A program made the position numbers and the translations under genes. From Sipunculus nudus (taxonomy: Eukaryota > Annelida > Sipuncula > Golfingiida > Sipunculidae): a stretch of 64,000 nt of DNA. Every line of letters begins with the position of its first letter. The stretch's first letter is position 1. Positions 34,009 through 45,839 of this stretch are shown here, piece after piece. The DNA lies in assembly GCA_026874595.1 (NCBI GenBank), contig CM049313.1, positions 17,419,508 through 17,483,507 on the forward strand, read 5' to 3'. Under the pieces are notes generated by a model that ran no database searches, was not told the DNA's origin, and saw only the letters and a program-made list of their open reading frames with translations.

Positions 34009-35925
34009 ATGGTATGGCACCAGTTGCCACGCCCCTCATATTTTAATAGTACAGCATATGACAGTTGCGAAGTAACAGGATCACATATCATTTCCCGAGT
34101 ATGTCTTTCCATAGCCATATATAGATGACCAAGATAAAATTAAAAAAAGTTAACTGTATGAAAACCCGTTTGTTTATTATCTAATTTCAAAGGTTTTAAG
34201 TAAGAGAGCGACGATTAGAACACTGATAGTGATCAGTTGATAGCCGTTATTACTGTGATAGTTAGAACTATAATTAAAAAGACAAAGATTATTGTGAGTA
34301 TTGACGGAGGAACATTTTAAAAATTTATAATTTGCATCTCAGAAGGCTAGATTTGGAATAAAAACAAATAAATGAAAAAAATATTAAAGGGTAGGGGGGC
34401 AAAACATTATAAAATATCAGAATAGTGAAAGAAACACACCGCCTCGCATCTTGCATCCCCTTATTGTGCAGACCTTTGATAAGACCAAACGCCTCATTTA
34501 AAGCTGTATACCATGTTTGAAGAGAAGCTGGCATTTATTATCGATCTATAAATCAAAATTATTTATTAAATAAAACATTTTTTTTTCTCTGAGTGTTTAA
34601 CGTGGGCACAAAAAAATAGTTATCATATATTCAAATCCGTCTGCAGTGCTCCACTGAAATCTATAAAAAAAATCTATACAATTCATCGCACGCATCCATT
34701 TTAGAGCGGCCGACTGAACAATCAGAAACACTTACAAACAAACAATTAGACATACGTGTACGAAGACATTCTAGCACTACTTAATCTACAATAATAAGGT
34801 AAACGCAGAAAAATGAAAATGGAGACAACGGGATCACTATAAAAAAAAACACTGCCATTTCAAAATGGCTATTTGAGAGAATTTCTAAGTGTTCTAAGTT
34901 AAATTTCATATATTATTCGCAAGAGTATTATGTCTTCAAGGACACGAACTCTCCTTTACGTCACTTAATGGTGGCCCTGGGACATATGTCATGCAACAAT
35001 TGTCAGTAAATGACCCGGAGATACTAATTGGTCCCTCGCGGACGTCCTGTCACCTGCCCATGACATTTTCAACTACCCATCGTTATTTATAGTTACGTGT
35101 GCACCAACTTGCTCATAAAGGCCCTTGGGAATTGCTGTCCTCACACTACTCCAATGAAACTTGAAGGTTGTTTGAAGGACATGCAGGTAAAAAAATAGGA
35201 TTGCCTATCAGGCAATATATCTCGAAATTGTGATTCTTTCAGAAATTTGTAATTGGTAACAAGAATTTTAACCACCCAAACGACAGATGATACGAAAAAA
35301 AATGACTTGAAACAATAAAAATAATAACTTGACATTTATTTTTCTTTCAGAACAAATATGATATCTTCCACCTGGCCCAACTCATTGAAGAATCTCGTAT
35401 TCCCTTACTCATAATTAGATCGTATCACCGCGGATTCCAGGGTACTCTTTAGCTTTCAGTAAAATCATTTAGTAACCTTTAGGGAGCAGAATTTTCCAAC
35501 AGCATGACTTTGATTAGCTTATGATTCGAAATTCAACATCAGGACACCTCATAGATCCATTGTATGCAGCTAATTCGTACTGCCATTAAGTTTCTGGGAA
35601 GCCTTTGAAACCAAATATACGGTCTGATTTCGAATTCCCCGGGCCTTCTCTATAGAGCGTTATGAATTACCATATTATATTACACAAACGATACTCAACA
35701 ATGTGCTTTTATTATCTGAAAAATATAAATTAAACTTTAATTCTTGGCCTCTGAATGTATAATACCAGTGTATTACGTTTCAATAAAAGGCATTCAAAAT
35801 TCCGTGAAACCACATTTGATAAACAACTGCTAAGATTACATGTTTATACCTGAGAGGTGTAACCTGTATGTCTGCACTGGATGTTCGTATTTGAACATCC
35901 GAAAACAATCTTCATTTTTTTTATT
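34009..35925. other. non-coding stretch, nothing recognised
   Basis: Unique-looking AT-rich sequence. The minus-strand frames at 34,325 and 35,141 show no family motif. No GALNT upstream exon was found here. Confidence 0.45.
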
Positions 35926-35944
35926 ATGTGTATCAGTGATAGTG

Positions 35945-36705
35945 GACTCGAGTCCTGACTCCACTTTTTCAGGGACTCGGATTAAGACTCGAGTCCTGAC
36001 TCCACTTTTTCAAGGACTCGGATTAAGACTCGAGTCCTGACTCCACTTTTTCAGGGACTCGGATTAAGTCTCGAGTCCTAGACTCCACTTTTTCAGAGAC
36101 TCGGATTAAATCTCGAGTCCTGGACTCCTATTTTTCAGAGACTCGGATTAAGTCTCGAGTCCTGACTCCACTTTTTCGGGGACTCGGATTAAGTCTCGAG
36201 TCCTGACTCCACTTTTTCGGGGACTCGGATTAAGTCTCGAGTCCTGACTCCACTTTTTCAGGGACTCGGATTAAGACTCGAGTCCTGACTCCACTTTTTC
36301 AGGGACTCGGATTAAGACTCGAGTCCTGACTCCACTTTTTCAGGGACTCGGATTAAGTCTCGAGTCCTGACTCCACTTTTCAGGGAGTCGGATTAAGACA
36401 CGAGTCCTGACTCCCCTTTTTCAGGGACTCGGATTAAGTCTCGAGTCCTGACTCCACTTTTTCAGGGACTCGAATTAAGTCTCGAGTCCTGACTCCACTT
36501 TTTCAGGGACTCGGATTAAGTCTCGAGTCCTGACTCCACTTTTTCAGGCACTCGGATTAAGACTCGAGTCCTTACTCACCTTTTTCAGGGACTCAGATTA
36601 AGACTCGAGTCCTTACTCCACTTTTTCAGGGACTCAGATTAAGACTCGAGTCCTGACTCCACTTTTTCAGGGACTCGGATTAAGAATCGAGTCCTGGACT
36701 CGGAC
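35945..36705 (+). repeat. 41-bp minisatellite, about 18 copies
   Basis: The unit begins ACTCGAGTCCTGACTCCACT and ends CAGGGACTCGGATTAAG; starts at 35,945 and 35,986 fix the period at 41. Each unit has a GACTCGAGTC palindrome. Variant units share changes (AAGACT or AAGTCT at the junction; TTCAGGG or TTCGGGG). The repeats have no variable spacers, so this is not CRISPR. Confidence 0.95.
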
Positions 36706-36827
36706 TTGCACTCAAACTCGGAGGTAGTGACCCGAGAAATAAGTCCATCTCGAGTCAAGTAGAACAAAAGCTGTAAGAAGTACCATAAAGACACTTATAT
36801 TCATGTGCCAACTATTAAAAGGATATT

Positions 36828-36830
<3 letters not shown>

Positions 36831-36881
<51 letters not shown>
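36831..36881. repeat. TA microsatellite
   Basis: Pure TA tract inside the hAT-like element. Confidence 0.95.
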
Positions 36882-36886
<5 letters not shown>

Positions 36887-37159
36887 AACTTAAGCTCAGT
36901 ATCTGTAGCTAAATAAAATTAAACATTCTAGTAAAACTAATATCTAAACTAAAATAAAAATACTATGGTAATCTCCATTTAACTTATGGTAGTTTAACTT
37001 TCTTTCAATCAAGAGATTTTATTGGACTCTGACTCGGACATGGACTCGGGATCCAGATGAATCGGACTCGAAGAAGGTGGACTTGGACTCAATCTCGAGG
37101 ACTCGAACTTTGACTCAGATTGTGCGGACTCGACTACACCATTGATATGTATTATTATT

Positions 37160-38030
37160 ATTATTATCATCATTATTTATATCACAATGAGATATGTTAA
37201 TAGAATGGGTTAAAAACTACCAAGAAAGGAAGGATTAATGCATAGAAATAACGGTTGTAAAAAGGGCGGGGTAATGCTTACAATATATATGCATAGTCTT
37301 ATAATTCCTGTTTGTCATACATCTAACTTCAAAGAGTTCTTCTTAAATTGCTTCAAGAGTTAGATAGCCAATGCGTACTGTATATTTGCTGGAATCCACT
37401 TGCTTCGTATACAAGTTGATGCCTTAACTTCCAAATGGTCGACAACCCTTACAACTTCCTGGGATAAGGCCTGTTAATTTGAAAGTAAACAACAAAACAC
37501 CTCAAAATACTCCGTTTACTCCATAGACGCCTGTAGCCGCATAACATACAGTTCTGCCACACACGTTCGTTGCTTGTTGGCATGTGTCAAGGTAAATTGC
37601 CCTGGTCCTAGGTAACGGAAAAACTCTTTCTGAAAACATACAGCTCTTGACTGAAGATGGTCGGAGATTTGAAGGCTAAATGATCAAATGCCATGGTTCC
37701 ACCGCCCGATATTCGGGAAACCGGTAGTATTTCCTGAAATTCGTCTGGATGGGAATGGAATTATGCCAAGGCTGATCTTTAAGGCTCACAATACGGTTCG
37801 TCCTTTAGTCCCCAGGTAAACTGGTACAATAATGTAACCCATATTCAACAACTCCTGACTCCCGAATTTAAATACCTTCTGTTCCATAACCAACCTGCCG
37901 AAATCCTACACTTCAGCCTTCAGAAACTCCAGCAGAGTCCGAATCTTCTGATTTTCTACTTAGATTTCGTATACGGACCATTTCACTTAATTTTGTGTGC
38001 CCAAAATTCGGGAGATAGGTTCAGAAGAGT
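37160..38030. other. non-coding stretch, nothing recognised
   Basis: Starts with ATT trinucleotide repeats (37,150-37,175), then unique-looking sequence without a gene. Confidence 0.45.
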
Positions 38031-38036
38031 AAAGGG

Positions 38037-38410
38037 TGTTACAAAGACAAATTTTTTTAGGGGAAAACATTGGGCCGATCCCGGTTTCGAACCCATGTTG
38101 GTGGAGCACAAGTCCGGCATACCAACCGCTTCGCTAGAAAAGCAAGCTTTATTAGCGAGTCAGTTCGGTCCGCTTTATGTCACCCCGTAACACACCCCCT
38201 CTTAAGAGCGTTCTGCTATCAGAACAAGACTAATTATCCCAGGAGTCACACTTTGGTAAGCTTATTCCCTGGGCCACAAAGTTACCGTCACGTTAGACGA
38301 GCCCCCATTTTGTACGAAGACACATTTTTGAAGGAAAAACATTGGGCTGATCCCGGTTTCGAACCCATGTTGGTGGCGCACAAGTCCGGCGTACCAACCG
38401 CTTCGCTAAA
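38037..38410 (-). mobile_element. miniature LTR retrotransposon (TRIM), copy 2, truncated
   Basis: Reversed copy. The full 3' LTR (38,037-38,192, ending GTAACA on the plus strand) is followed by the polypurine tract complement CACCCCCTCTTAAG, the interior, then a primer-site remnant (minus strand TGGGGGCTCGTC at about 38,298-38,309), and a 5' LTR cut off about 100 bp in, inside the A-box region. The truncation removes the TSD on that side. Overlapping plus-strand frames are artefacts. Confidence 0.82.
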
Positions 38411-39600
38411 AGTGTATATATAAAGGATGTAAGGAATATCCTACACCGTAACTGCAGATTATCACTTTTGGTTTTTTCCTAACCCTGTACATATATACTG
38501 ACATTCAAAAAGTGTAATCGTTACACAACATTTGTATTATACGGTTAACCGTATTAATCCAGTAGACAGTCTAGCAACATGCCATGGACCAAATCTGTAA
38601 AAATCAGAGACCCAATGTTACATGTCTGCAGCTAATGATTTATGGATTCTCCCTGGCACTGGCTGAATCCCAGAGGACTGAGAAAGATAATATTGTTATT
38701 CGACCACGAGGTCATTTTCAGAAATACCTGTAAAAACGCACGGTAGACACAAAGTAAGATAGTTGATAATGCTATTTTATACAAAGGGCACTGACGTTGA
38801 ATGCGGATGGTCCACACATAACACATTTATTTAGCAATATTAGATTAAGATCAAATTATAAGAGGTACGGATCAATCCAGCAGACTTAAAACTAATGTAT
38901 TTGGATACATAAAACCACCTCACAAAATACCTCTGAATGGGGATACGCTGCCAAAACGTTAGCATATCTGTGATCTTTATGTCATCTTGAGCGATTCTGC
39001 ATCTCAAAATGGTTGACTTTATAATGAACTTGGATTACCATAGTAGCTTATGAAGGATGCAGGTCATGTATATACCTACTTGTGGTGTATATCTTCTTGT
39101 CTGATTGCTGTCTATCATCAGGAAACTTTCACACATATGTCTTATTTCATTCCCATGAGAATTCCAATAAACGTGAAGCAAAAGAAGGAACTGGAACAGT
39201 AGCGTGTCTACATTACTGAATGATCCACTTGTCCAAGGGGACCAGCATCATTAACAAAAATGAAATCTTAAAAAAATCCCTATAGTCCGTTTCATCCCCT
39301 CATGTCCACCTGTTTTTTGCTATGAAAATTTGTATTAGTTACATTTCAAGGAAAACAATTATAGTGGAGAGTAGAGGATTAAAGGACCTTATTTTAAACA
39401 AGGTAAATAAATATCTACCTTACACCTAATTTAAGAAACAGAAATATTTGAAAATATAAAAAATCAGTCTACATTTTAGAACATATCAAACCCACTTATG
39501 GCAGTCAAGGTCATTGGTCACATGCAAAATCAGCCTCAACTGACAGCTGCTGATTGGATGATCTCATGTAATCATTCTATAAAATATAACCAGCTAAAAC
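38411..39600. other. non-coding stretch
   Basis: No exon or recognised repeat. The last 60 bases hold an inverted CCAAT motif (GATTGG) and CTATAAAATATAA, upstream of the small ORF at 39,605. Confidence 0.4.
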
Positions 39601-39604
39601 AAAG

Positions 39605-39670
39605 ATGGCTACTTATGGAGGAACACATCATAATCTGCCAGATCATGGTGAAGAGACTATAATGTTGTAA
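39605..39670 (+). CDS. tiny ORF behind a promoter-like stretch
   Basis: AAAGATGGCT is a good start context. The frame MATYGGTHHNLPDHGEETIM ends at TAA after 21 residues. GATTGG (39,552) and TATAAAATATAA (39,579) lie upstream at reasonable spacing. It could be a uORF, a first exon end, or chance. Confidence 0.2.
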   Translation: MATYGGTHHNLPDHGEETIML

Positions 39671-40049
39671 AACAAAAACAGGGGATTAATTGTAAAATTC
39701 TTAATTGCAATATTAGGTTGTCACTGCCATAAGTTGTTTTCTTGGAAATTATTGAAAAATATAAACTTTGAAGGAAATAAGCTAAAAAAAACAGGTGGAC
39801 AGCAGGTGGTGAAACGAGCTATAGTAATATCATTCTGGACTAGATATATGCATTCTCGCGAAAGCAGGCCTCCGCCATGCTGGCGGTCCTTAAAAAAGGT
39901 GCTCCGCAACGGGTTTTCCCTCGTTTATAGGCCGATATTCCCAGGTGCAAAAGTTTCCCAACAAGTGCTGCCATTTACTTATTCAGCCTATATTCAAAGG
40001 TCCAATCGGGCATATGTGACTGCAAATTTTGTGAATATTAATTGAAGTC

Positions 40050-40240
40050 CTTCCTTGATCCTGATCATGGGTCGGACTCACACCAAAATCTCATTGATTC
40101 TTGACTGGCCCATTCTCGAGGTGCTCTGAAAATGTTATGGGTTTAAGTTTATGACTGCGTGAGTTATGTTGTAAACAAACACACACTGACACGAACGATA
40201 CTGAACGCATACCGTCCTGGGGGAGGCAATGAATACAAAA
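40050..40240 (-). repeat. dispersed repeat family R1, copy 4
   Basis: Inverted copy with CACACCAAAATCTCATTGAT, GGCCCATTCTCGAGGTGCTC, a CACACACTGACACGAACG segment and CCGTCCTGGGGGAGGCAATG, the complement of the GCCTCC block in copy 1. Confidence 0.6.
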
Positions 40241-40393
40241 AGATCTGTTATTTCATTTCAAAGGTCGACCATAGATGAAAATAAAGGGAGCTCCTGTTCT
40301 TGGACACGCATAAAGGTTTTTTTTTGCCGGGGATCGACTCACACATACTTTATTTTCCGTACAATGATATATAATGGTAAATTTTGTAAATTT

Positions 40394-40866
40394 TTAAAAG
40401 GTGCCCATTCACCCGCCTTTTGAAAAAGAATTTATGTGATTTCTGGCTTCCTCTGTGTATATATTAATAATCTAAGGGTAATTTTGGTTGTGTTAAGTTC
40501 TGATAAGGCCTTTGTGAAAGATGTATGAACTTTTTTATCAACAACATGTTTGTAAACACAATAATGTTGACAAACGGGAAAAAAACAACTTACCTAAGGT
40601 GGTAGGTTGCAAATATGCGGATGTAGAAAGGCAACTTGTTGCAAAACACCATTGGCAAAGCTCTTGCTTATCTGACTCGCTGACAGATCCAATTGTTGAA
40701 TTTGTTTTGATTATTTTGGCGTCCCCACACATATTATAAACACGAAATAAAACAAAACAAACATCCTGTGTGTAGTGATATCCACGTTTTCTGGCCTATT
40801 TTTATAAAACGCTCCAACGGATTACCTGTAAATTTAAAGGTCAGATAGGTGATTGGGACCCTTTAA
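40394..40866 (+). mobile_element. TTAA-type MITE, copy C
   Basis: 473 bp. Left end TTAAAAGGTGCCCATTCACC and right end (minus strand) TTAAAGGGTCCCAATCACC are the best-preserved inverted repeats of the family, both starting with the TTAA target. Its interior aligns throughout with copies A and B. No coding capacity; the frames at 40,521 and 40,538 are chance. Confidence 0.8.
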
Positions 40867-40869
40867 TGG

Positions 40870-43620
40870 TAAAATTGAGCAAGATTTCACTGATAACTTA
40901 TCGTGCTTCCATTTTGTCATTCACAGAATGCTACCAAAGCAAATGAATAAAAAATGGGACCTTTCGAGTTCATATCTTATTCTGTAGAAAACTTTTTAGA
41001 TACATATAATATGATAAATACATATATCACATAGGTGAAACAATACGGTTAATATAGATCTATAACTGTATTAAAACTGGATCATTCGTCCACTCCAACA
41101 CTGTTTTCAAACCCATGCCCATGGAGGAATCTATGATGCCATTGTGAGACACGCGAGGGACTTCCCGTTCATGAGCGACAAAACTCTGTTGACATATACC
41201 AGACGTGCGCTCATTCGAGAATCTTTTTTTTTTCCTGCTGCTTGTTTGTATCCTTATTTATTTTAAAGGACACAAATTGTTGTTTCGTGGGATGGAAGAA
41301 GTAGTTTACGGGATTGGTCACAGGTGCAAAATAGTTCCTGTCCTTTTAAAATGCAGCTCCACCACGACACTGTGGTATTGGGCCCGGTGTGCCGTTTCTC
41401 GTAAACAAGGGATTTACATACAATCATTAAACTGGATATGATATGATGCCATAGAGAGACTGAGAGTAAAGTCGTTATGTGCCGGCGCGTGAGATGCATG
41501 CTAGGCCTAAATGGTATATATATTAAAAGCTTGGTGGAGGCATATGCACTGCCTGAATATCTGTAGTCCTCTGTTACGTAACACATCACGGTGTATAAAT
41601 ATATTATTAGTCCGCTTTCCCATCTACCGATATTTCTGTTCATTTAGACGGCCGAAAAAAAACCCGGTAAGATCGGAAGATGTGACGTTGCTGCAGGCCG
41701 ATTTTTTCAAAACATATCGGCTACAAAAATCCTTGGTTAAAGTTGGTAGACGTGAATTTGGAACCAACAAAAAATCGGCCGTTTTTTACCCCGTTTTTTA
41801 ATGATTAAAGAGAATAAAGAGGACAAAGCAGAAGTCACCAAAATTTCGGAAAAATCTGGTATGCATGGTTTCGGCAGGTGCATGTACGGACACTCGCCAC
41901 CTTGCGAGGCTAAAAAAAATCGGCCGGCAAAAGAAAATCGGTGGATGGTTGGCGCGTTTTAGATCGCAATTCATTATTTTTATTAATATGCCCAATCCGT
42001 CTCGGTTAATTGCTTTATCTATTCACCTTGAGTTTGAAATCTTTTCTGACGTCACCTTGAAATAACCATACACACCAGTGGTCTACATAAGTCCTGTCTC
42101 ACGTGCTTATGTTCATGTTCGCCCTAACTTCGCATGAATATTTCACACTGTAGATATGTCTACCTTGAGTGATTATCAATAAAATCTCGGACTCTCAATG
42201 AGATCATACAGCAATGCTGGCATCAGACGTTAAAAGCACATGAGCTAACTCGCCCACAACACGACCGACAAACCGTAATAAAACAGGTTTAGATGGTCGT
42301 TAGGCGACAGAAATGGCCTGGTTTCTTTGTCGAGAGACAGTCATAGCCAAGTGATTGTCTGCTATCGAAACAATAAGTCTGCATCCACTAGACACATATT
42401 GAAATTTAACTGCTCTGTGGAGCAATGGTATTTCCTGCTTGACTGTGCTTCGCCAATCAAAACTTCCGTATGTTTGATCTCATATATGGCCTCTGGGTTG
42501 CCCTATACCAGTGAATATTTTTTTATGATATCTGTCACCCGGGAATAATGATGCGTCGTTCAGGGACAGCGCTCGTTCACTGTGGGTGCGATATGACGTC
42601 ATTAACAGTTTTTATATACCAGTGTCATAAACTTAAATCCCGTAGGTATACCAAACTACGCAAATGATGGGTTATTCATATCTTGGTTCTAACCTCATAT
42701 TGCTCGCCAAGTAGTTTTGCAAGATAAGTATTGAGTGTGTCGCTTAGGGGCACTGGTAAAATGCCAAAGGGTCTTAAGTCCTCAAAAAATCCTATGAGAG
42801 ATTTGGAGTAGGTTCATTCTTTCATTGCTGTTGATTTTAACTTCATATGCAGCATAAAATGTTATTTTATGTTAATAACACTTTGATTATGATCCCTGTA
42901 ATTATTGATTTCGATTTGTGTGTGTGTGTTTGTTTGTACGTAACCACCGCCCTTGTTAAATTCTAGTTTAACTAAATTTGATTCTGCAGGATTGCATTTC
43001 GGTTTCAGACTTCGTGACAGGGCGGTGCATGATTAAGGCATCACTTTTCTCTTCTTAAGGTCAATTTTCACAATTTTTTTTTTATTTTTTATACAATTAA
43101 AAATATGAAATATTGGAGAAATTTACTAAATGCAGTTCTGCTGTGACAGAAAGCTCTCTTCACAAAGCAGATGACATGAGAGAAAGATATTAATGTTAAG
43201 ATGTCAAATTCACTTTGGAATATATGAGGTTTTGTGTATTTGTCAGAGGAAAGGGTTATCATATATATTGCTTAATATAAATAACTTGTTATTCCTTAGC
43301 ATCAGCTGAGATATCAGAGAATAGAATTTGAATTATCAAAAAAATACAAGAATAAAAAAATTAAAATGTATATGTTGTCAAAAATGTTTGGAAAATCATG
43401 TATGGAACCACCAGTCACATCTGAACAATGACCACCTGGAACCGCATCTATTGTCGCAGAAAACAGGCAGTAGTGGCGATTGGCTGCGACAATTTTGCAC
43501 AAAAACAGATACTATCACGTGTCCAGTCACATCTGATCAAAGACCCCCTGGTCAAAGACTTCTTTAAGACGGATTTTTTCACCAGCGATCACCAGTGACT
43601 TACGCCCGTTTTACTATTGT
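40870..43620. other. non-coding stretch, nothing recognised
   Basis: Mostly unique-looking sequence. The frames at 41,205, 41,263, 41,511 and 42,327 have no known motif. Around 41,650-41,940 a motif of the kind AATCGGCCG recurs several times, perhaps a decayed repeat. Confidence 0.4.
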
Positions 43621-43627
43621 CCATGCA

Positions 43628-44060
43628 CTCTAAAAACAGTGTTTTGCATTTAAGCACACCTGGAACATGTTTAATCCTATACACGTTTAGGAATGTGTTT
43701 TAAAGCAATGTGTCATATTGCAAAACACGTTTAGCAGCGTTACATGTCTGACAAAATGTTTAGCCTAACAATTATATAGAGTTATATAAAAGCAAATGGT
43801 TATGCTAAACACAATGCTAAACACCTCGATTGCTAAACACAATGGTGCGACCCGTTCTAATGTTAAACGTGTTTAGCATATAAACACATTTTGTAAAACA
43901 CATTTAGCAGCGTTACATGTCTGACAAAATGTTTAGCCTAAGGTTATATAAAGGCACATGGTTAAGTTAACACCTCCAATGCTAAACACCATGGTGCGGC
44001 TCGTTTGAAGGTTAGATGTGTTTAGCGTTTAAACACATCGGTATTCATATATCCATATAG
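43628..44060 (+). mobile_element. CACTCTAAAAA-ended element, left part
   Basis: Starts CACTCTAAAAACAGTG, then many loosely repeated TAAACAC/GTTTAGCA motifs (such as GTTTAGCAGCGTTACATGTC, twice). The element at 56,460-56,838 ends with the complementary CACCATTTTTAGAGTGTG and has the same internal motifs. The ends suggest a CACTA-like non-autonomous DNA element. The right terminus is missing here. Confidence 0.5.
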
Positions 44061-44108
44061 CAAAGTGTTTAGCATAACAAGTATATTATAGATTTATGTG
44101 TGTAAAAT

Positions 44109-44141
44109 AATTGTGTGTGAGGGTGTGTGTGTGTGTGTGTG
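44109..44141. repeat. GT microsatellite
   Basis: GTGTGTGTGT tract directly before the CAGTGGCGGATCC element. Confidence 0.9.
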
Positions 44142-44145
44142 TGCA

Positions 44146-44345
44146 GTGGCGGATCCAGGGGTAAAGGGAGTCCCAGGGGTCTGGACCCCCTCTTTTGGAG
44201 CCCAAACATATTTTTATTTAAAGTTTCATACCAAATTTTGCCACCTAGACTCCTCCCCCCCCTTTCCCCGGACGAGAGGACCTGAGTTTGACACCCCCCC
44301 CCCCCCCCACACCTCCCTTTTCAAAATCCTGTTGCTTCTGGTGGT
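44146..44345 (+). mobile_element. CAGTGGCGGATCC-type element, copy 2
   Basis: Starts CAGTGGCGGATCCAGGGGTA and carries GGGGTCTGGACCCCC and C homopolymers as in the copy at 3540. Non-coding. Confidence 0.55.
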
Positions 44346-44639
44346 AGAATCGTTTTTTATTTGTTATGCAAATTATAAATGAGTTTTGTCCGGCCAAAAA
44401 ATAAACGAAAAAAAAGAATAAATAAAATTAATTATTAATTTAACCCCGCCCCTTTCCGTCACCGTGGGTATTAATTTAATACGCCCTGTGGCGGAAGGGG
44501 GGGGGGTAAAATTAAAACCTTTGTGCCAACAGCGTGGCATGTTACGTAGGCCTATGTATCTACTTTTATGTTTTACAGTTGTTTCGCATTCAGAACCGCG
44601 TTTTTTAAGTACAAGTGCACGCGGGCAGACGGGCGGTTA

Positions 44640-44813
44640 TAAATAACAGTCAGGCTGGTGTCGTCACCGCGGGCAGTGCTGATTGGTTGTTGCTGCTGAC
44701 GACCCCGCGCCTTTCGGATTCAGTGTGAGAAGTCGGCATCAATTGTTGATCAGAGCGGAAGCAGGCCTACCATTTCTACTCATTGCATTCTAAATTTCTT
44801 TTTTCATGTATTG
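44640..44813 (+). promoter_or_regulatory. candidate promoter and first exon
   Basis: A short GC/CpG-rich block (CGTCACCGCGGGCAG, ACGACCCCGCGCC) holds an inverted CCAAT motif (GATTGGTTG, 44,682) and a CGGAAG ETS-like core (44,756), with no TATA box. The block ends at a strong donor, ATTG followed by GTAAGT, at 44,814. This fits a TATA-less start of the plus-strand gene. Joining directly to the 45,714 exon would put a TGA in its frame, so this exon would be 5' UTR or another exon is missing. Confidence 0.35.
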
Positions 44814-44827
44814 GTAAGTATATTGTT

Positions 44828-45663
44828 ATGGGTTCATAACTAAAATGAGATTTCAGTTATGGGGATCCTCTTATGGAAAAGCGGAGCAGGGGGATATTGG
44901 GATATTTATAAAATAAAAAAAGAGAAAAAGGAGGCAATTTAGCAAATTTCTTACCAATAATGGCTAACAAACTGTTCTGGAGTAAAAATAAATTATGTAG
45001 AAGTGCCCAGATAAGGAAATTGTTAAGATTTCAACTCCTGTTTTTTTTTAGCCCGCCATGCGGTTATGTTTATCTTTTGTCACATGACCCTGTCCTTGAC
45101 CTTATTGATATCAGAAAAGTTGTCCTCTGATTATTGTCCCAAATAAATTATAGTAAATATTGTTTCCATAACTTCCATAGGCAAATTTGTTAAAATCTTA
45201 AAAGATATAGCCATAAACTTATAAAGGACTTATTGTAGCCATATATTATCATTTACTCATAAGGATTATTCATGAAATAAGATTTTTTAAAACAGATTTA
45301 TTAGCAATAAATTACTCTGGTACACCAGAGGTCAGGTCACAGGTCAGGTCATGGGTGACCAGAGTTCATGCCTCAGCAACATGGCAGTGTCAGTGATGGT
45401 CTTCTGCTCTTCTCTTCATGATAAAATGCTGTTATATCATATATAACATAAACAGGAGACTCCACATGTATGGAAACTGATATATAAAGGATATATAGTT
45501 AGAGTGAACATAGTTTAAGCTGCATCTTATTCTTAATTACTCTTTTATTCTTTCCTTCTGATAAATCAGAAGGACCGCTACGATATTTCGTAAGAACATG
45601 CTCAAGGCTGAGTATGGAGCCCGGGTCACCTGGTGTGTAATTCTCAGCCTTGCACCAAGGCAA
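44828..45663 (+). mobile_element. repeat IR-L, left of candidate exon
   Basis: 836-bp insertion flanked by an identical 14-bp direct repeat, GTAAGTATATTGTT (44,814-44,827 and 45,664-45,677). It matches IR-R in reverse over nearly its whole length: ATGGGTTCATAACT at one end, CTTGCACCAAGGCAAG at the other. A 300-bp internal part (about 45,190-45,500) is absent from IR-R. Its terminus can fold (AAGGCTGAG...CTCAGCCTT). The long target duplication points to a retroposon; class unknown, no coding sequence. Confidence 0.8.
45328..45362 (+). promoter_or_regulatory. cluster of AGGTCA half sites
   Basis: AGGTCAGGTCACAGGTCAGG and a following TCATGGGTGACC give several direct AGGTCA/GGTCA half sites in 35 bases, inside the part unique to IR-L. 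Nuclear-receptor binding is possible but unproven. Confidence 0.3.
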
Positions 45664-45713
45664 GTAAGTATATTGTTCTTCCTGTCACTTGCTTTTACAA
45701 ATTGTTTGTGCAG

Positions 45714-45810
45714 AATATTGAGACTAATCGCACTGACAGAGGGAAGCGAGGATGTTATCAAGTTGTTCTCAACTCCTGAACTGGGTGCATTGTTCACCAG
45801 ATGGATTCAG
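45714..45810 (+). CDS. candidate 97-nt exon between two opposite repeats
   Basis: Acceptor TTTGTGCAG (45,705-45,713) and donor GTCATT (45,811) enclose a frame with one carried-in base, then ILRLIALTEGSEDVIKLFST and PELGALFTRWIQ, ending in phase 0. The other frames contain stops. Phase 0 suits the exon at 52,808. I do not recognise the sequence. The exon lies in the 150-bp loop between IR-L and IR-R. It could be a real exon of the 44.6-56.2 kb gene, or chance. Confidence 0.35.
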
Positions 45811-45839
45811 GTCATTTTTCTAACTTGATACTGTACTTG

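Larger units (their letters stand above)
35934..37144. mobile_element. hAT-like non-autonomous element carrying a minisatellite
   Basis: Left end CAGTGATAGTGGACTCGAGTCC, right end (minus strand) CAATGGTGTAGTCGAGTCC: imperfect inverted repeats of the CAGTG type. The flanking 8 bp, ATGTGTAT (35,926-35,933) and ATATGTAT (37,145-37,152), match at seven of eight positions; an 8-bp target duplication is the hAT signature. The interior is a 41-bp tandem array, unique sequence with a TA tract, and scattered ACTCGGACT motifs. There is no transposase. Confidence 0.65.

Noticed and set aside
35945-36705. CRISPR-like regular repeats
   Set aside because: Units are contiguous 41-bp repeats with no unique spacers, and the DNA is eukaryotic.
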